The notes: a model not told the origin generated them from the sequence alone. Shown: positions 1-11,597, counted from the first letter of the stretch. The stretch: 64,000 nt of DNA from Mesostigma viride (GCA_009746045.1 RPFO01001345.1:67001-131000), one strand, 5' to 3'. Numbers and translations: made by a program.

Positions 1-1547
1 ACCTTAGGCTCCTTCTTGGCTCTTTGCAAAGCCTGTACAATATCTGATAGACGCACACCCCTAGGCCTGGTGTCGGGCCGTTCCGGAGGTGCAGCCTGTC
101 CGCCTGCTTGCCCAACCACCGTATGTGAAGGTACCCCAGGGGCCGGGCCAGGGTCACCCTGAGGGCTCGATACAGCTGTAGCACCCTGATCAGGAAGCTC
201 CACGTCACCCCCGCCTTGTACACCAGCGGGCACCTGGAAGAGGTCTCCTTGATTACCTCCCCGGGGACGGATCTTTGACCAGGACAGACGGTGCACTGCT
301 TGGGAGCCATCAATGGCCACCCAGCACTTATGGCCAGCGGCTTCTACTCGGGTCACCACCCCATCATGCCAGCTGCCACGTTTCCCTGGAAAGCTTGGTT
401 CCTTCCACACAACAACCTGTTGTCCAACGTTAGGTTCTAGGACACTCCAGCCCTTGTCTTTCTGCCTCAGCTTGAGGAACTTGGCCTCTAGCTTCTCCTT
501 CCATGCCTGCTCAGCATCAGCTGGCAGCATCCTGGTATGCAGCATAAGAGGATTGATGGCAATGTCACCAAAGAACATGGGAGTCCTCAGGTTCAGCCTG
601 TCCTCCACAGAACGTAGCCATGCAGATGTCACAATGGCAGATGACGTCCTTGGAATCCTCTCCACCAGCAGCACAGTCTTGATCTCTTGGATGGCTCTCT
701 CCACCACCCCTTGCTGGCCGTGGCTCTCCCTGGGTGTAATCAGCAACTCTGGAAACTCTGGCAGGTTCTCACAGCACTCAAACTGAATGTCACACTGCAA
801 CAACTCCAACCCAGGGTACCTGCTCCTTGTCAACTTCAGAGCAGCAATCAATGTAGGCTTCTCCATGTCAGGCAGGATCTCTAGGGTCTTGTACTTGGTA
901 TATCTGTCCACTGCCACCAGCAGCTTCAAACCCCTGATTCTCTGAATATCTACCTGCACATGGCCTGGCTGCAAAATAGGAGTCCTGGCATGAGACTGCT
1001 TGGGCTTTCTAGCAACTAGCCTGCACTTGCAAGCTTGAGCAACCTGTTGGCAGATGGAGTACAACTCACTTCCTCCCAGCCGTCTAGCAACTTGCAAAGA
1101 CTGAGCTGCATGGCCAAACATGGTATGCAACCTTGAGGCAATGTCATACAAGAGAGAAAACCTTTTATTGTCATTATTAGCACTCAAGGTATGTACAGAT
1201 CCCTTATGTACAGGAGGCACCAGGGTCGTGCCTGTCAGACTGTCTCCAGCCCTATCCTCATCCTGACCATCCTGTGCCAGTCCTGCACGGTCAGAATGCT
1301 TCTGAGATCCACCTGGGTCCACATCACCAGGTCCTACCTCAGGCTCAGCACCGCCATGGCGGGCACGTTGGCGAGTAACCACTGCAGCTACAGCTGGCAT
1401 ACTCTCTGTGGTAACCAAGCTTGCCCCATCGTGTCCAATAGGCTCTTTCACTAGAGCATGGGGCTGCCCCTCACTGCTGTCACTAGCAGCTTCATTACAC
1501 ACCCCTGGGGGCACCCTCCAGGGTTCAGGGATGTGTGCAGGCTCAAG
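1..1547 (-). CDS. Retrotransposon Pol fragment: integrase
   Basis: Integrase inserts the cDNA copy of the element into the host genome. The minus-strand frame is open from 1547 to the window edge. A His-His-Cys-Cys-like zinc region comes first (LHTMFGHA then ICQQ...CKC, about 1030-1120). The catalytic core follows: LLVAVDRYTKY supplies the first Asp, QCDIQFE the second, and HGQQGVVERAI the Glu. A C-terminal region with VVVWKEPSFPGKRG resembles the small barrel downstream of retroviral-type integrases. Its frame is the same as the Gag zinc-knuckle frame, separated only by a TGA at 1548-1550. About 160 low-complexity residues lie between knuckle and zinc region, where a protease would be expected. 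The family call is secure; activity is not. Confidence 0.8.
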
Positions 1548-2800
1548 TCAATGATCAGCAGCCTTGCCCTTGCCCTTGTCCTGGGATGGACCAGCCTTGT
1601 CCTTGCTGCCACCCTGAGCTGGCTTGCTCTGACCTTCCTGCCTCAGGTACGAGGGACACTCATTCCTGAAGTGACCCTTCCCCTGGCAGAAATAACATTC
1701 CACCTGACTGATGTCCCGTGAGGTCCCACTGCTGGGCCCAGCCTTGGGAGGACCACCCACCCTCTTGAAGTCAAACTGGGACTGTGGATGTCCCGACTTC
1801 GGCGGGGTCCCCCGTCCAGCCCTTCTGTCACGCCCCCTCCTGGACCTTCCTCGACCCCTTGAAGAGGTCTCAGGCCCTCTCGAGGCGCTGGGCCCCCGTG
1901 GCCCGATCCCCTCATGGACTTAACCGTGGGTTCAGTGGCCTCCTCATCACCCTGACGAGGGCGCTTACCACCCACGTACTTGCCGCTGAAACACTCATAC
2001 AACTGGTCCGTCATGGCTGCCCAGCCATGGACCTGTCGCATGTGGATGGTCACATTATCCATGGTGACCGGATCCAGCTGCAGCGACTTGAGAAAGTCGC
2101 CCATGGCCATCCGATCTGCGACGAAGAAGCCCTTGGCCATGGCGTCCTCCCTCAGCTTGACGAAGTCTTCAAAGGCGTGGACCACTAGTTGCCCCTTGAT
2201 GGGCTTGTAGTCCAGGTATTCTTGCTTCAGGTGGGACCCATCTATGGTCCTCTTGTCACTCAGGAACGACCTGAGTCGCGTCATAAACGCCGTCCAGGTG
2301 TCCCCCGCCGCGTGTCGCTCCCGAACAAACTTGAACAGCCGCCTCGCCGACTGCCGTATGTAGGCACTAGACGCCAGGATGCGAAGCTTGTCACCGTTGT
2401 ATATCTCCGTGTACAAGTTCATGTCCTCTAACATCCTCTCAGCATCCCGGGGCTGCCAATTGTCCTTGATGGACTGAAACTGGCCTAGCACCGCGTACCC
2501 CTCAGCAACAGTTGGTCGCTTAGGCGCCGCTTGATCTGCGGCTGGCGCGTGCTGCCCGCCCTGCGATCCTTGGCTCTGATTATCTGGCACCTCAGCCTGG
2601 TCTCCCAGCGCCTGGCCGTCCCCGCGTCCATCGCGTCCACCGCGTCCATCGCGTCCATCCATCCCAGCGCCGCGCCGTCCAAGCCCATAAAGCCCGCTTG
2701 TTGGTTGATAGCTCCATCCTCCATGATGGCCTCTGTTCAGATCTGCTACAGCCAGCCAAGTGGCCAAGCAGCAATTAAAGCAATATAAGCTACTGAACAA
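1548..2800 (-). pseudogene. Gag-like nucleocapsid polyprotein, frameshifted
   Basis: Gag packages element RNA. The N-terminal frame (2800 to about 1925) contains a helical capsid-like stretch (SIKDNWQPRDAERMLEDMNL ... FVRERHAAGDTWTAFM ... EDFVKLREDAMAKGFFVADR) typical of Ty1/Ty3 Gag. Near 1925 the reading moves by one base into an Arg/Gly-rich linker and then a CCHC knuckle (CYFCQGKGHFRNEC, about 1645-1690) before stopping at TGA 1548-1550. The start is uncertain: an intron acceptor-like TGTAGCAG lies near 2740, so coding may be spliced from the upstream ORF. The shift could be programmed, an assembly error or a mutation. Confidence 0.65.
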
Positions 2801-2826
2801 GAAAGGAAAGTGCCAAGTGTTACCAC

Positions 2827-3745
2827 TCAGGCAAGACCACCACGGCTGGCCCCAGGCGCGTCCTGGTTCTCCTTGTCGCTGTCGTCGTCGCTGTCGCTCA
2901 CCACAATCAGCTCTGGTACCCTGCTACCTGCTGCGCCGTCGTCGACCCGCTGTCGGCCCGCGATGACTGAATCGTCACCGTTGGTAAAGTAGACAGGTGA
3001 CAACCCGTCGTTGGCACCTCGCGGATTGTACGTTGGCACCTCGTGGTCGCCAAGTGTCTCGTCGCCTAGCCCAGCGACACCCCCTGCTCCTACCTCAAGG
3101 TCACTCTCGTACCTAAGAGGTGCAAACTCCTCCCAACGCGTCACACGAACGCGAAGGGGCGGGGGCAGCTCCTGAAAAGGAACTCTTACTCGCTCTGGAA
3201 ACCTGCCGACTCTTGTCGCGCGCTGTCCTCCGGCGATGGCTTCCGCTGTCGCCCCGACCTCTGCAAGCCGCCTGTGATGCTCCGCTCCGCGTCGTTCACG
3301 CCTAACTGGCCCGCTGCAACACCCTCGTCGCCGATGCCGCCTGCGAAAGCACGTGGTACTCCCGCGCCCGCTACTGTCGGCACAAACTCGTGTCGCCCTG
3401 CGCCAGCTGCTCCGCAACCTCGCCTCGCCTTGCTGCCAACTCCGTCCGCACTCGCTCTGCTACTGCAGTAATCACCGTCTGGATGCCGACCAACCCGTGA
3501 AGCTCCTGCTCAAGGTCGTCGATGCTCCGGTGCTCCGGAATGACGATGGTTTGTACGTGTCGCAGAATTCGCTCCCAATCTTCGACCTGGTCGTCGACGA
3601 ATTGCACGAAGCTGCGATTTACAGGCGGACGATCTGCAAGCAATAAAGATAGATCCCGAACGACACGGCGTAATTCAGGAGAAATCGAACCCCCAGCAGA
3701 CTGCCGAAACCGGAAATCCTGCTGCCGTTGTTCCTCCTGCACCAT
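2827..3745 (-). pseudogene. Unrecognised ORF upstream of gag, frameshifted
   Basis: Two overlapping minus-strand frames (3745-3371 and 3417-2827) read as one protein if a shift is allowed near 3400. The first part is rich in charged residues and predicted helical (VQFVDDQVEDWERILRHVQT, IDDLEQELHGLVGIQTVI). The second ends in an acidic stretch (VVSDSDDDSDKENQD). It sits between the probable LTR and the Gag-like ORF, so it may be the N-terminal part of Gag or an extra element protein. I recognise no domain. Confidence 0.4.
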
Positions 3746-3861
3746 TCACCACCGGACGAGCTCCTCTCGTCGTCAACGCTGCACACCGCAACCGGCAACG
3801 ACCCTCCTGGCCGTTCCGCTGAGACTGGTTGTAATTTGAGTTAAGCTTCTTGCACACGCAA

Positions 3862-4103
3862 TGTGAAGGATATGGTTGCAATGCAGCAATGTGTGAATAT
3901 GGTTGGAAACGGAGCTTTGTTAAATCGGATAATGTTTACAGCGCTCACACACTTGAGGCTTGTACACGCGCTTGCCAAGTCAAGGCACAACACGTGAGGC
4001 GGGCTCGCAAGAGATGCCCATTTGGCACTGGCCTATTGTTTATATACTTGTGCACTGTGCTTGCTAGTCCTGAGCAGCCTAGGAGGCCTGCTCAGTAATA
4101 ACA
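3862..4103 (-). repeat. Probable LTR with TATA box
   Basis: On the minus strand this segment starts TGTTATTACTG after a run of five G and ends TTCACA, giving the TG...CA ends of an LTR. A TATA-like GTATATAAAC lies about 55-65 bp in. The partner LTR would be beyond the left edge, so the call rests on ends, promoter and position only. I found no convincing tRNA primer-binding site after it. Confidence 0.35.
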
Positions 4104-4560
4104 CCCCCGGTACAGTATTCACTACCTGTACAGCGCCCAGTTCCTATACAGTAGGTCTGCCATACAGGCACAGTGACCACAGAGTACAGTCACCACAGTG
4201 ATTATTGCATCTGCACCTAGAAGTCCAGGACTAAGCCTGCGGTACCAACAGACCACAGGTTAAGGTTCCTATTTCCTGCGTACGACGTATTAATCCAATA
4301 CCGTCGTAGGTACAGCACCTAATTCCTGTCAGCCCAGGAATTACTGTCGACCCCATATGTCGTCGGCAAATATTCACGTCCGACTTAGAAGAACAGCCGG
4401 CTCGCGCTCGCGCGCGACCGGGAAGTCGGAACGCCATAACTTTCTTGATACTTGTCGGAATGAACTCGTTCCGGTGCCGCTGGAATCGCAGAGATATGCC
4501 GAATCAGGATCACGCCAATGCGCTTGGCGTTAACTACATCTGCTAGTATAATCAGCTACG
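4104..4560. other. Intergenic, no gene seen
   Basis: There is no open frame of note. The stretch contains short CACAGT- and TACAGT-containing reiterations (about 4110-4200) and no recognised promoter. Confidence 0.4.
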
Positions 4561-4711
4561 ACAGTGACGCACTATTGTGCCATGGATACGACGCTGCAAA
4601 ACATGCCGCCAAAACGAAATTTGGATAAATAAAGAGCTTTCCGGCTCCAGTAATGTCAGCCCTGCAGCTACGCTCCCCGGCCTAGAAGGCAGCCGCGATA
4701 CTACTAACGCT

Positions 4712-5205
4712 TCAGTGGTATACATTCGGCTCGTCCTGCGCGGCCTCGCCCACAGCCTAGCTCGCCTGAACCCAAACGCTTTCGCCCCACCGTCAGCGAA
4801 CCGCGTGGCCCTGAGCTCGACGATGGCGACCTTGCCCGTTTTCTGGTGGCACCGGAAGACCTCCGCGTCCGCGACATCCTCGAGGCTTCGATCATGGCCC
4901 CTCCTCGTGCAACTGTGCAAACACCTCCACGCCCTCGGCGACATCATTCTCCCGACTGGCGGCTCACTGCTAGCTCGCCAACTGGAACTGGAAGAGAGGC
5001 GCCCGCCCATATCTCCAGCACATGCATCGCCCTCTGCTCCCACCTCGGCCAGACGGACGCCGAGCTCAAGCGGCACGCCACTGCCATTGACGCCCCAGCC
5101 TTCCGCGCCCTCCTCACGGAGGCCATCGAGCAGGCGACTTGGGTAATGGCAAAATGGAGGCCGTTATGCTCGTTCTGGTCGTGGGCTCTGTTGGCGTTGA
5201 GGTGA
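4712..5205 (+). CDS. Candidate exon of an unrecognised protein
   Basis: A near-perfect branchpoint and acceptor (TACTAACGCTTCAG) ends at 4711 and opens a frame to a stop near 5205. The peptide is Pro/Arg-rich at first (RPARPRPQPSSPEPKRFRP), then has a more globular-looking part (ELDDGDLARFLVAPEDLRVR; LGQTDAELKRHATAIDAPAF; LTEAIEQATW). An upstream open frame from 4577 is a possible first exon but does not join cleanly by eye. I recognise no family. It overlaps the end of the opposite-strand ORF at 5114-5801, so at most one of the two ends is likely right. Confidence 0.35.
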
Positions 5206-5801
5206 TGGTGTGCACACCGGGTTGAGAGCAGCAGTGACGATGCCGGGGATGGTATCCAAGCAGGTATATGACGACCTGTTGGGCGGTAATGGCGATGGCG
5301 GCTGCGACAGAGGGGTCGGCCCCGACCGCTTGAGAGGCCATGACGAAGGTCTCAAAGGCGGAGTTGGTAATGTGTCCGCCAGTGCAGGTATAATAGACGG
5401 CGAGACAGAGGATGGCGTCGGCCGGGTTAGGGCGGAGGAAATCGGCGAGGTTGATGACGTTGTTGTCGGCGGCGAAAATGGGGTACCCCTGCTCAGCGGC
5501 CAGTTTCAGAATGAAGGTAGCGGCAGCTGGGGTGAGGGTCATGATGCGATTGATGCCTGGCCATTTTCCAGCAAGTACTGTAGGAGGCAGCTTCCTTGGC
5601 GGAGATGGCTTCCTCGAGCGTGTCCATGGCGGGGTCGCTATTGCGTGGGGCGGTAGGGTGAAGCGGCTGGACGCAGACCTGGGCGTCTGGCAGACTTTGC
5701 GAGGGCGTTTCCAAGGAAGACTGAGACGCCATAGCCTGGGCGGCAAGGTCGTGGAGGGCGGCAGATGCGTGTGACTGCTGGGAGGAATCGTAATCCGCCA
5801 T
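5114..5801 (-). pseudogene. Unrecognised ORF with one frameshift
   Basis: It starts MADYDSSQQSHASAALHDL at 5801. Near 5590 the coding-looking signal moves one frame, continuing as TLTPAAATFILKLAAEQGYP, ADNNVINLADFLRPNPADAI and VMASQAVGADPSVAAAIAIT. The second half is Ala-rich and helical. No domain is recognised. It could be a transposon-encoded protein: it lies between an LTR element and decayed LINE sequence, and shows the same kind of frame damage. Confidence 0.35.
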
Positions 5802-5809
5802 GGCTACCT

Positions 5810-6150
5810 GAAAACGAGCGGTTTGCTGCTGGCCATCAGGGGTCGAGAGGCGGCGAAATCGGGAGCGATAGGTGCCAAGAATTATATCAGCGTGTTCGTC
5901 ATTGAAAGGCGAACTCGTAGCAATTAATCCGATGTAATTTCATGGCCGGATGCAAAAGTTATAAGCATTCAGGTTCATGTGCGCAAATGTAAACGTAAAT
6001 GAAGGTAATTGCGAATTGCGCCCACGGAATAAAGAACTGCCTGTGGCTCTGACAGGTTGGTCTTCATAACGTATCAAGCAATATTTGGTTTTTACAACTT
6101 GAAGATATCATTTTTAGTTGTTACATTGGTACCCGAAGTATTGCGCTTTA
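5810..6150. other. AT-richer intergenic, no gene seen
   Basis: No open frame, repeat or promoter could be supported here. Confidence 0.4.
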
Positions 6151-6154
6151 GCAT

Positions 6155-7490
6155 TCTAAATAAAGTCCTTTGACTCTGTTCACTGGGACGCTCTATGGAC
6201 TGTCCTGGCCCGCGCACGTGTCCCCCACCCCATTATTGCTGCCATTCGCAAGCTGCATGTATGAAGGGTCAACCACCTCGGTTCGCTCTCCACATGGCAC
6301 CACCCCGCCCTGCCCACTACAGACAGGCGTCTGGCGAGGCTGTGTCCTGTCACCGTATTTGTTTATTATTGTGGTGGAATACGTACGTTATGCGCCAGGC
6401 ACGTGCTCGCTTTACCGCCATGCCCCCCCGGACCCTGGTGGGTGACGATGGTCAACCGGTCCTCATTTCCGCCGACGATCCTGGCTTTGCCTGACCCTGG
6501 CTCTGTGGGCCCCTGGCCTGGTGATCGACAATGACCATGGCGCCGGGGGTGCGACTATCAAACTAAATTTGCTAGCTGACCTCATTTACTCCGACGACAT
6601 CACGCTCCTCGACTCGCCTGCCTTTGCCCAGCTCTGGCTGGACTGCCTGGCCCTCGAGGCGCGCACGGTAGGTCTGGAGATTAGCTAGCCCAAGACCGAG
6701 GCCATGGCTGTCGGCCTGGCGGACCCCAGCCCCGAGCTTCGCCTTTTGGACGACACCGTAGTGCAGTACCCCGCCCGCTTTAAACTGCTTGGCAGCTGGC
6801 TTCCTGACAGTGAGGCCGACTTGCACTGAGGCCCGGATTGGCCTGGCGTGGGACCAAATCCACGAGCATCATCGCTGGTGGAGCAACCCCATCCTGCCCC
6901 GGATCGTCAAGCGCGACCTGTTCAAGGTCGTCATTCTGACGGTCCTCACGTATGGCGGGGAGGCGTGGACGCTGACACAGGAGCTGGAGGCCAAGCTCGA
7001 CGGCGCCGTCTACAGGCTACTACGTCGGGCGTTGAATATTGCATGTAGTGTGCACATTAGCAATGCAGACTTGTATGCCGATTTACCCTATGCTTCACAC
7101 ACCCTTCGGCACAGGCGCCTAGGCCTGACTGGGCATCTAGCATGCACAGATCAGGTCGACGCATTAGATCGGTCAGCTGGCACCAAGCCTGCGCAGCCCG
7201 GGCGTGCTGTCCTTACATGGCAGCCCCCTGGCCGCACGCGACAAGGTCGCCCCCGCTGGACTTTCGTGATAGGCTTGCCCTAGACATGCGCTTCCCTAGG
7301 ACGACCGGGCTCATCCCTTGCAGCCTCCGGGCTTGTCTGTCATCTGCAGGCGTTAGATGACCCGCAAAGAGACGTGGCATGAGCTTATGCAGGCTGCCCA
7401 ACCCCAGGCTGTGGGGCCCCACCCGCGTGTGACTACCTATGGTAAACATAGTGGGTCGGGCCGTGGTGCCCGCAAACCTTCCACTTACGG
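6155..7490 (+). pseudogene. Decayed LINE reverse transcriptase, 5'-truncated copy
   Basis: Pieces in all three frames match the RT and thumb region of the LINE that follows at 8.2-11.6 kb. They include a finger/palm remnant near 6170-6260, the catalytic-loop remnant LADLIYSDDITLLDSP (about 6570-6620, with S in place of the usual A before DD), LDCLALEARTVGLEIS, and the C-terminal LTYGGEAWTLTQELEAKLDG and DLYADLPYASHTLRHRRL. Stops and shifts are frequent, for example an in-frame stop after VGLEIS. It is an older copy of the same family. Confidence 0.75.
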
Positions 7491-7494
7491 TTAG

Positions 7495-7960
7495 ATGGAT
7501 CCATTCCACCCCCAACTCCCCAACGCCTGTACCACAGCCTCATCGTGGGCCGGCTGCAACTGGGCAACGAACGCATCCGCATTGAGCCGGCAGCCTGGAT
7601 GGCGCGGGCCAGCCTGGCCCCATCTGGGTGACCTTTGCGAATATGTGGCCAGCAAGGTGAAGGTCCTCCAGGCCCGCAAGCTCCTAGGCAGGAGAAACGC
7701 GCCGAGCCTCGATCGACGACCTCCTCTCACCGGCCCAGCTAGTCATCAAGAATGGTCTGCTGGGCAGCGACGTGGCGATCAAGGCCAGGCACGAAGGCCA
7801 GAAGGTCTACGTCCGCCTCGTCCACGGCACCCCTGTGCTATTCATCAACGGCCAGCGCACGGAGGCGCAGGCTCCTAACAAGCGGCACAAGTCGGGCCGT
7901 ACCATGGGCCCGCCCCAGCTGCGTCATCATCGTTTACGCACGTCCCGGGTATGGATGCCG
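7495..7960 (+). pseudogene. LINE ORF1 C-terminal remnant
   Basis: ORF1 proteins of LINEs bind element RNA. Fragments read LSPAQLVIKNGLL / HEGQKVYVRLVHGTPVLFIN (about 7730-7860). They line up with LTPAQQQQRRDLW / QKPKVYWRGGDLMINHK in the better ORF1 copies at 46.3-46.5 kb and 50.9-51.1 kb. That pattern resembles the C-terminal domain of L1 ORF1p. Frame changes near 7690 and 7750 break it. Confidence 0.55.
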
Positions 7961-8230
7961 CCCGGTATAAGGGCACACCCTCGCGGCCTCGCGGTACAAT
8001 AGGCTTTGGGCACAGCCTTTATAAACAAGCCCCTTTCCATCCTCATGTCGCACCGTGCATGATCAGGATGCAAGGTCGCCAGGCACGCCACGGTCAACCT
8101 TCCCGCCAATTTACCAGCCTCACTACGCCTCCTAGCCCGCCTTGAGCGGGATGAGGCCCAGTCGACACGCCGGCGACCCCAGCCAGGACGGAGACGACGC
8201 ATATCCGTCCTGAAAGAAAGCCTCCATGCG

Positions 8231-9367
8231 TTGACAAGCATTAACCCCAATCGCCACCCTCCCCCTTCCCCCCCCCCCCCACCCCCACCCCCACCTCCAG
8301 CACTACCCTTCTCCACCCCCACCCCCACCCCCACCCCCCCGCTAATAGGGCAACGGCCCATTCTTGGTATTGCAAGTTTTAACGTGCGCACCCTCCCTGC
8401 AGATCCTTCTACGAGCGGCGGCACCCCAGCACGCCAACGCGTCGACGAGCTGATCGCCCTGTGCGCCGACAACAAGATCGCTGTTCTTGGAGTCCAGGAG
8501 CACCGACGCACCGTTGACCCTCAGCACGCGGTCAACGGTCTGCTGGTCGACGACCTGCGGGCAGGCTGGCGGTTCCACTATGGTGGCGGCGACGCGCCGG
8601 GCCAAGGTGGTGTGGGCCTCTTGTGCTCGCCGGCAGCATCAGAGCAGCTCCAGTCCATCGTGCTGCGGTCCCCGCGTGTGCTAGTGGCCACTTTTTCAGC
8701 CACTGAGGGCCATTCACACCACACGCTAACCGTTATCGTGGGATATGCACCACATGCGGGTCGAGCTCAGGCGGAACGTGAGGCCTTCTTCGACGCCCTC
8801 AAGGAGGAGGAGGCCAACATCCCAGCTCGGCACTTCCTGGTTATGCTGCTCGACGCCAACGCCACGCTGCCAGTTGGCACTGGGGGCGCTCAGTATTCCC
8901 CAACCAACACGACAGCCAACGGTAACACGCCTTTATTTGCGAATCTGCTGGCAGAATCTGCGCTGGTTGCATGCAATGCTTCTTTCGCACGCCCCGCTGA
9001 GCAGCTGGCCACCTTTTTTGGGCCGTCGGATCGGGTGGTGTGCCTTGATTATGTCTGCGTACGTCGGGCTCAGCGCCCCTCAGTTGTCGATGCTCGCGTC
9101 CTGCAAGATTCTGTCAGCACGGTGGAATCTGATCATCGTCTCGTGCTCGCTCGCATCAGATTGCGGTTTCCTGGGGTGAAACCGTCGCGACAGCTGGCAC
9201 CTCAGCCAGATCTGAAAGTGCTCCGGATTGTGCTGAAGGATGCCGACAAGATGTCAGCAGAAGAGCAGGCCGCTATGTCGCACAGGGATGATTTCCTGGC
9301 CGTATTCGACGCCGGGGCAGCCGACAGCAGTTACACGCCATTCCGCCGCCGGGGGATATTTCAGTGA
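8231..9367 (+). CDS. LINE AP-like endonuclease (ORF2 N-terminus)
   Basis: This nicks target DNA to prime reverse transcription. After a Pro-rich N-terminus encoded by a C-tract, the fold starts at GIASFNVRTL (residue ~40). VLGVQEHRR supplies the catalytic Glu, VMLLDANATLP corresponds to the GDFN-type Asp/Asn motif, and VESDHRLVLARIR is the C-terminal SDH motif. These are the hallmarks of the exonuclease/endonuclease/phosphatase family in LINEs. The frame ends at a stop around 9365, while RT coding continues in another frame, so the ORF2 polyprotein is broken here. Confidence 0.85.
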   Translation: MTSINPNRHPPPSPPPPPPPPPPALPFSTPTPTPTPPLIGQRPILGIASFNVRTLPADPSTSGGTPARQRVDELIALCADNKIAVLGVQEHRRTVDPQHAVNGLLVDDLRAGWRFHYGGGDAPGQGGVGLLCSPAASEQLQSIVLRSPRVLVATFSATEGHSHHTLTVIVGYAPHAGRAQAEREAFFDALKEEEANIPARHFLVMLLDANATLPVGTGGAQYSPTNTTANGNTPLFANLLAESALVACNASFARPAEQLATFFGPSDRVVCLDYVCVRRAQRPSVVDARVLQDSVSTVESDHRLVLARIRLRFPGVKPSRQLAPQPDLKVLRIVLKDADKMSAEEQAAMSHRDDFLAVFDAGAADSSYTPFRRRGIFQ

Positions 9368-9369
9368 TC

Positions 9370-11597
9370 CTCCGTGGTGTCGCCGCCAAGTATCGCCTGG
9401 CTGCCCGCACCCTCCCCCCTTGCCTCCGCGCCGGCAGCTTGCTGTCCACCGTCACGCACCGACAGTGGTCGCCGCCAGGCAGATGCTCCGCCGCAACAGA
9501 GATCCGATCGCCAAACCTGGGCTGCAAGCAGCTCTGAGGGCCGCCTACGAGCAGGCTGAGAAGGCAGATGCTCAGCAGATGGTCAAGGACCTGCGCAGCT
9601 GCCAGCAGAAGCACGACGGCAAGGGGGCCTGGTTCTGGTACAAGCGCCTCGGGCACCCGGACGGCCTCGGCCGGCCCCACCGCCACGACGTCCCCGGCGC
9701 CCCAGCCAAGCGGCTTCGTACCTGGGCCACGGCCACGGCCGAGGTCGTGGGGACAGCTGCGCCGCCCCCACCCCTGCTCCCAGCCGCCGCCGCCCGCCCG
9801 GCCGCCCTGGCCGGCCCCGCTGGGCCCCCTGCCCCGCCTAGGTCAGCGGCGGACTACCTAGTCCCCCCGCTGGTCGGCCCACTTGGCGACCCGTCTGACA
9901 TGCCTCCTTTCACCTCTCGCGAGGTCACGGAGGCGGTCCAGCGCCTGCGTTATGACGCAGCCACCGGCTCTGACGAGATTCCGGCCGCAGTTGTAAAACT
10001 TGCAGCCGAATTCGAGGACACAGGTGTTATGCTGCTCTTCCGGGACATCTGCAACCGCCTTCTGCTGTCGTCGCAACCACCTCCAGCGGCCTGGCAACAC
10101 AGTTTTCGCACGATGCTGTACAAGAACAAGGGGTCGCCTGCCGACCCCGGCAACTACAGAGGGGTGTGCATTCAAAGTGCCCCCCTCAAGCTTCTTATGC
10201 GGCTCATCCTGAACCGCCTGCGCACGGCCCTGGACGGTCACCTCAGCGAGACTCAGCACGGCTTCCGTTCAGGTCGCAACACAGTACAGGCGCTCTTCGC
10301 TACTCGCCGACTGGTGGAGGAACTGCAACGCCTTCAGCCTGGTGAGTCCCCTTTGCACCTTGTGCTGGTGGACTTCATCAAAGCCTTCGATTCGGTTTTC
10401 TGGCCTGCGCTTTGGGACATCCTCGAGTTGTTCCGGATCCCCCGCCCCCTGATTGCTGTCATCCGCAACCTGTATGAAGGGTCCACCACTTCGGTGCGCA
10501 CTTCTTACGGGACCACGCCCCCATGCCCTTTACAGAAGGGTGTGTGGCAGGGCTGCGTGCTGTCGCCCTACCTGTTCATTATTGTTGTCGAATACGTAAT
10601 GATTCAGGCGCGCAAGCGATTTGCCCGCATCGTGGGCAGGGAACCAGGAGTGCAGGTTGCTAACAAATTCTGGCATGGCGGTGCGGACACGGAGATTCGG
10701 CTAGCAGACATCATTTACGCAGACGACACCACCCTCTTCGAGGACACTGAGCACGTGCAGACATGGCTTGACTGCCTGGCTCTCGAGGCCCGTGCAGTGG
10801 GGCTTGAGGTCAGCAAGAAGACAGAGGCCCTGGCGGTTGGGCTCACCAACTCAGCGCCGCCCCTCTATCTCCTAGACGGCTCTCGAGTCCTGTATCGGGA
10901 CCGCGTTAAGCTGCTGGGCAGCCTGCTCCCTAGCTGCGAGGTGATGTGGACCATCGCATCTCCCTCGCCTGGCACGCTTTACGCCAGTACCGGGCCCTGT
11001 GGCGCAAGCCCCTGGGCAAGATCGAGAAACAGGACCTGTTCAAGGTCCTCGTCCTTCCTGTTCTCACGTATGGCGCCGAGACGTGGACCCTCACCGCCGA
11101 CCTGGCCCGCAAGCTGGACGGCGCGGTCACCAGCATGCTGCGTTCCATTTTCAGAGTAGGATATGCTGCTCATGTCCGCAATGAGGACCTGTACCAGGGC
11201 ATGCCCTATATCACCAGCACCATTAAGCAACGCCGCCTGCAGCTAGTAGGGCACCTAGCTCGCACCAACCAGGTAGACACCTCACGTACGTGGCCCCCCC
11301 GCAGGACTGCGACCAGCCCAGCCTGGCCGGCACCTCCTGACGTGGGCTGGGCCCAGTGATGTTAGACGCCGCAAGGCCCGCACCTTCAAAGAACAGCTAG
11401 TAGAGGACATGGGGGGCCTAGGCCTCTCCGTGATTTGGAAGAAGATGATGGACAAGGCCAAGTGGGCCCAGGTCATAGAGGACAACGAGCCCCCCCCAGT
11501 GGGGATCGAAGCGCCCGCGTGTGCAATCCCGCGGGAGGCACGCCAGATAGCTCCCCCTAGGGCAGCGTGCGGCTGCCTAGATAGATGTTGTAGTTAG
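9370..11597 (+). pseudogene. LINE reverse transcriptase (ORF2 C-terminus), frameshifted
   Basis: This is the polymerase for target-primed reverse transcription. The frame open to about 11159 holds the RT core: EIPAAVVKLAAEF, GNYRGVCIQSAPLKLLMRLI, HGFRSGRNTVQALFATRR, LVDFIKAFDSVFWPALWDIL (first Asp), KGVWQGCVLSPYLFII, and ADIIYADDTTLFE with the YADD catalytic box. Near 10945 coding passes to another frame with the thumb (PVLTYGAETWTLT, QRRLQLVGHLARTNQVD). A third frame gives the C-terminal tail (MGGLGLSVIWKKMMDKAKWA). Catalytic residues are intact; only the frame is broken. Confidence 0.85.

Larger units (their letters stand above)
1..4103 (-). mobile_element. LTR retrotransposon, 5' portion, cut by the window edge
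   Basis: Read on the minus strand, the element runs: probable LTR (3862-4103), an unrecognised ORF (2827-3745), a Gag-like ORF with a CCHC knuckle (1548-2800), then an integrase region that leaves the window at base 1. Gag followed directly by integrase, before any reverse transcriptase, is the Ty1/copia order. The RT and RNase H would lie outside the window, so the class is inferred. No protease D-[ST]-G motif was seen. At least two frameshifts and one in-frame stop suggest decay or unusual recoding. Confidence 0.7.
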
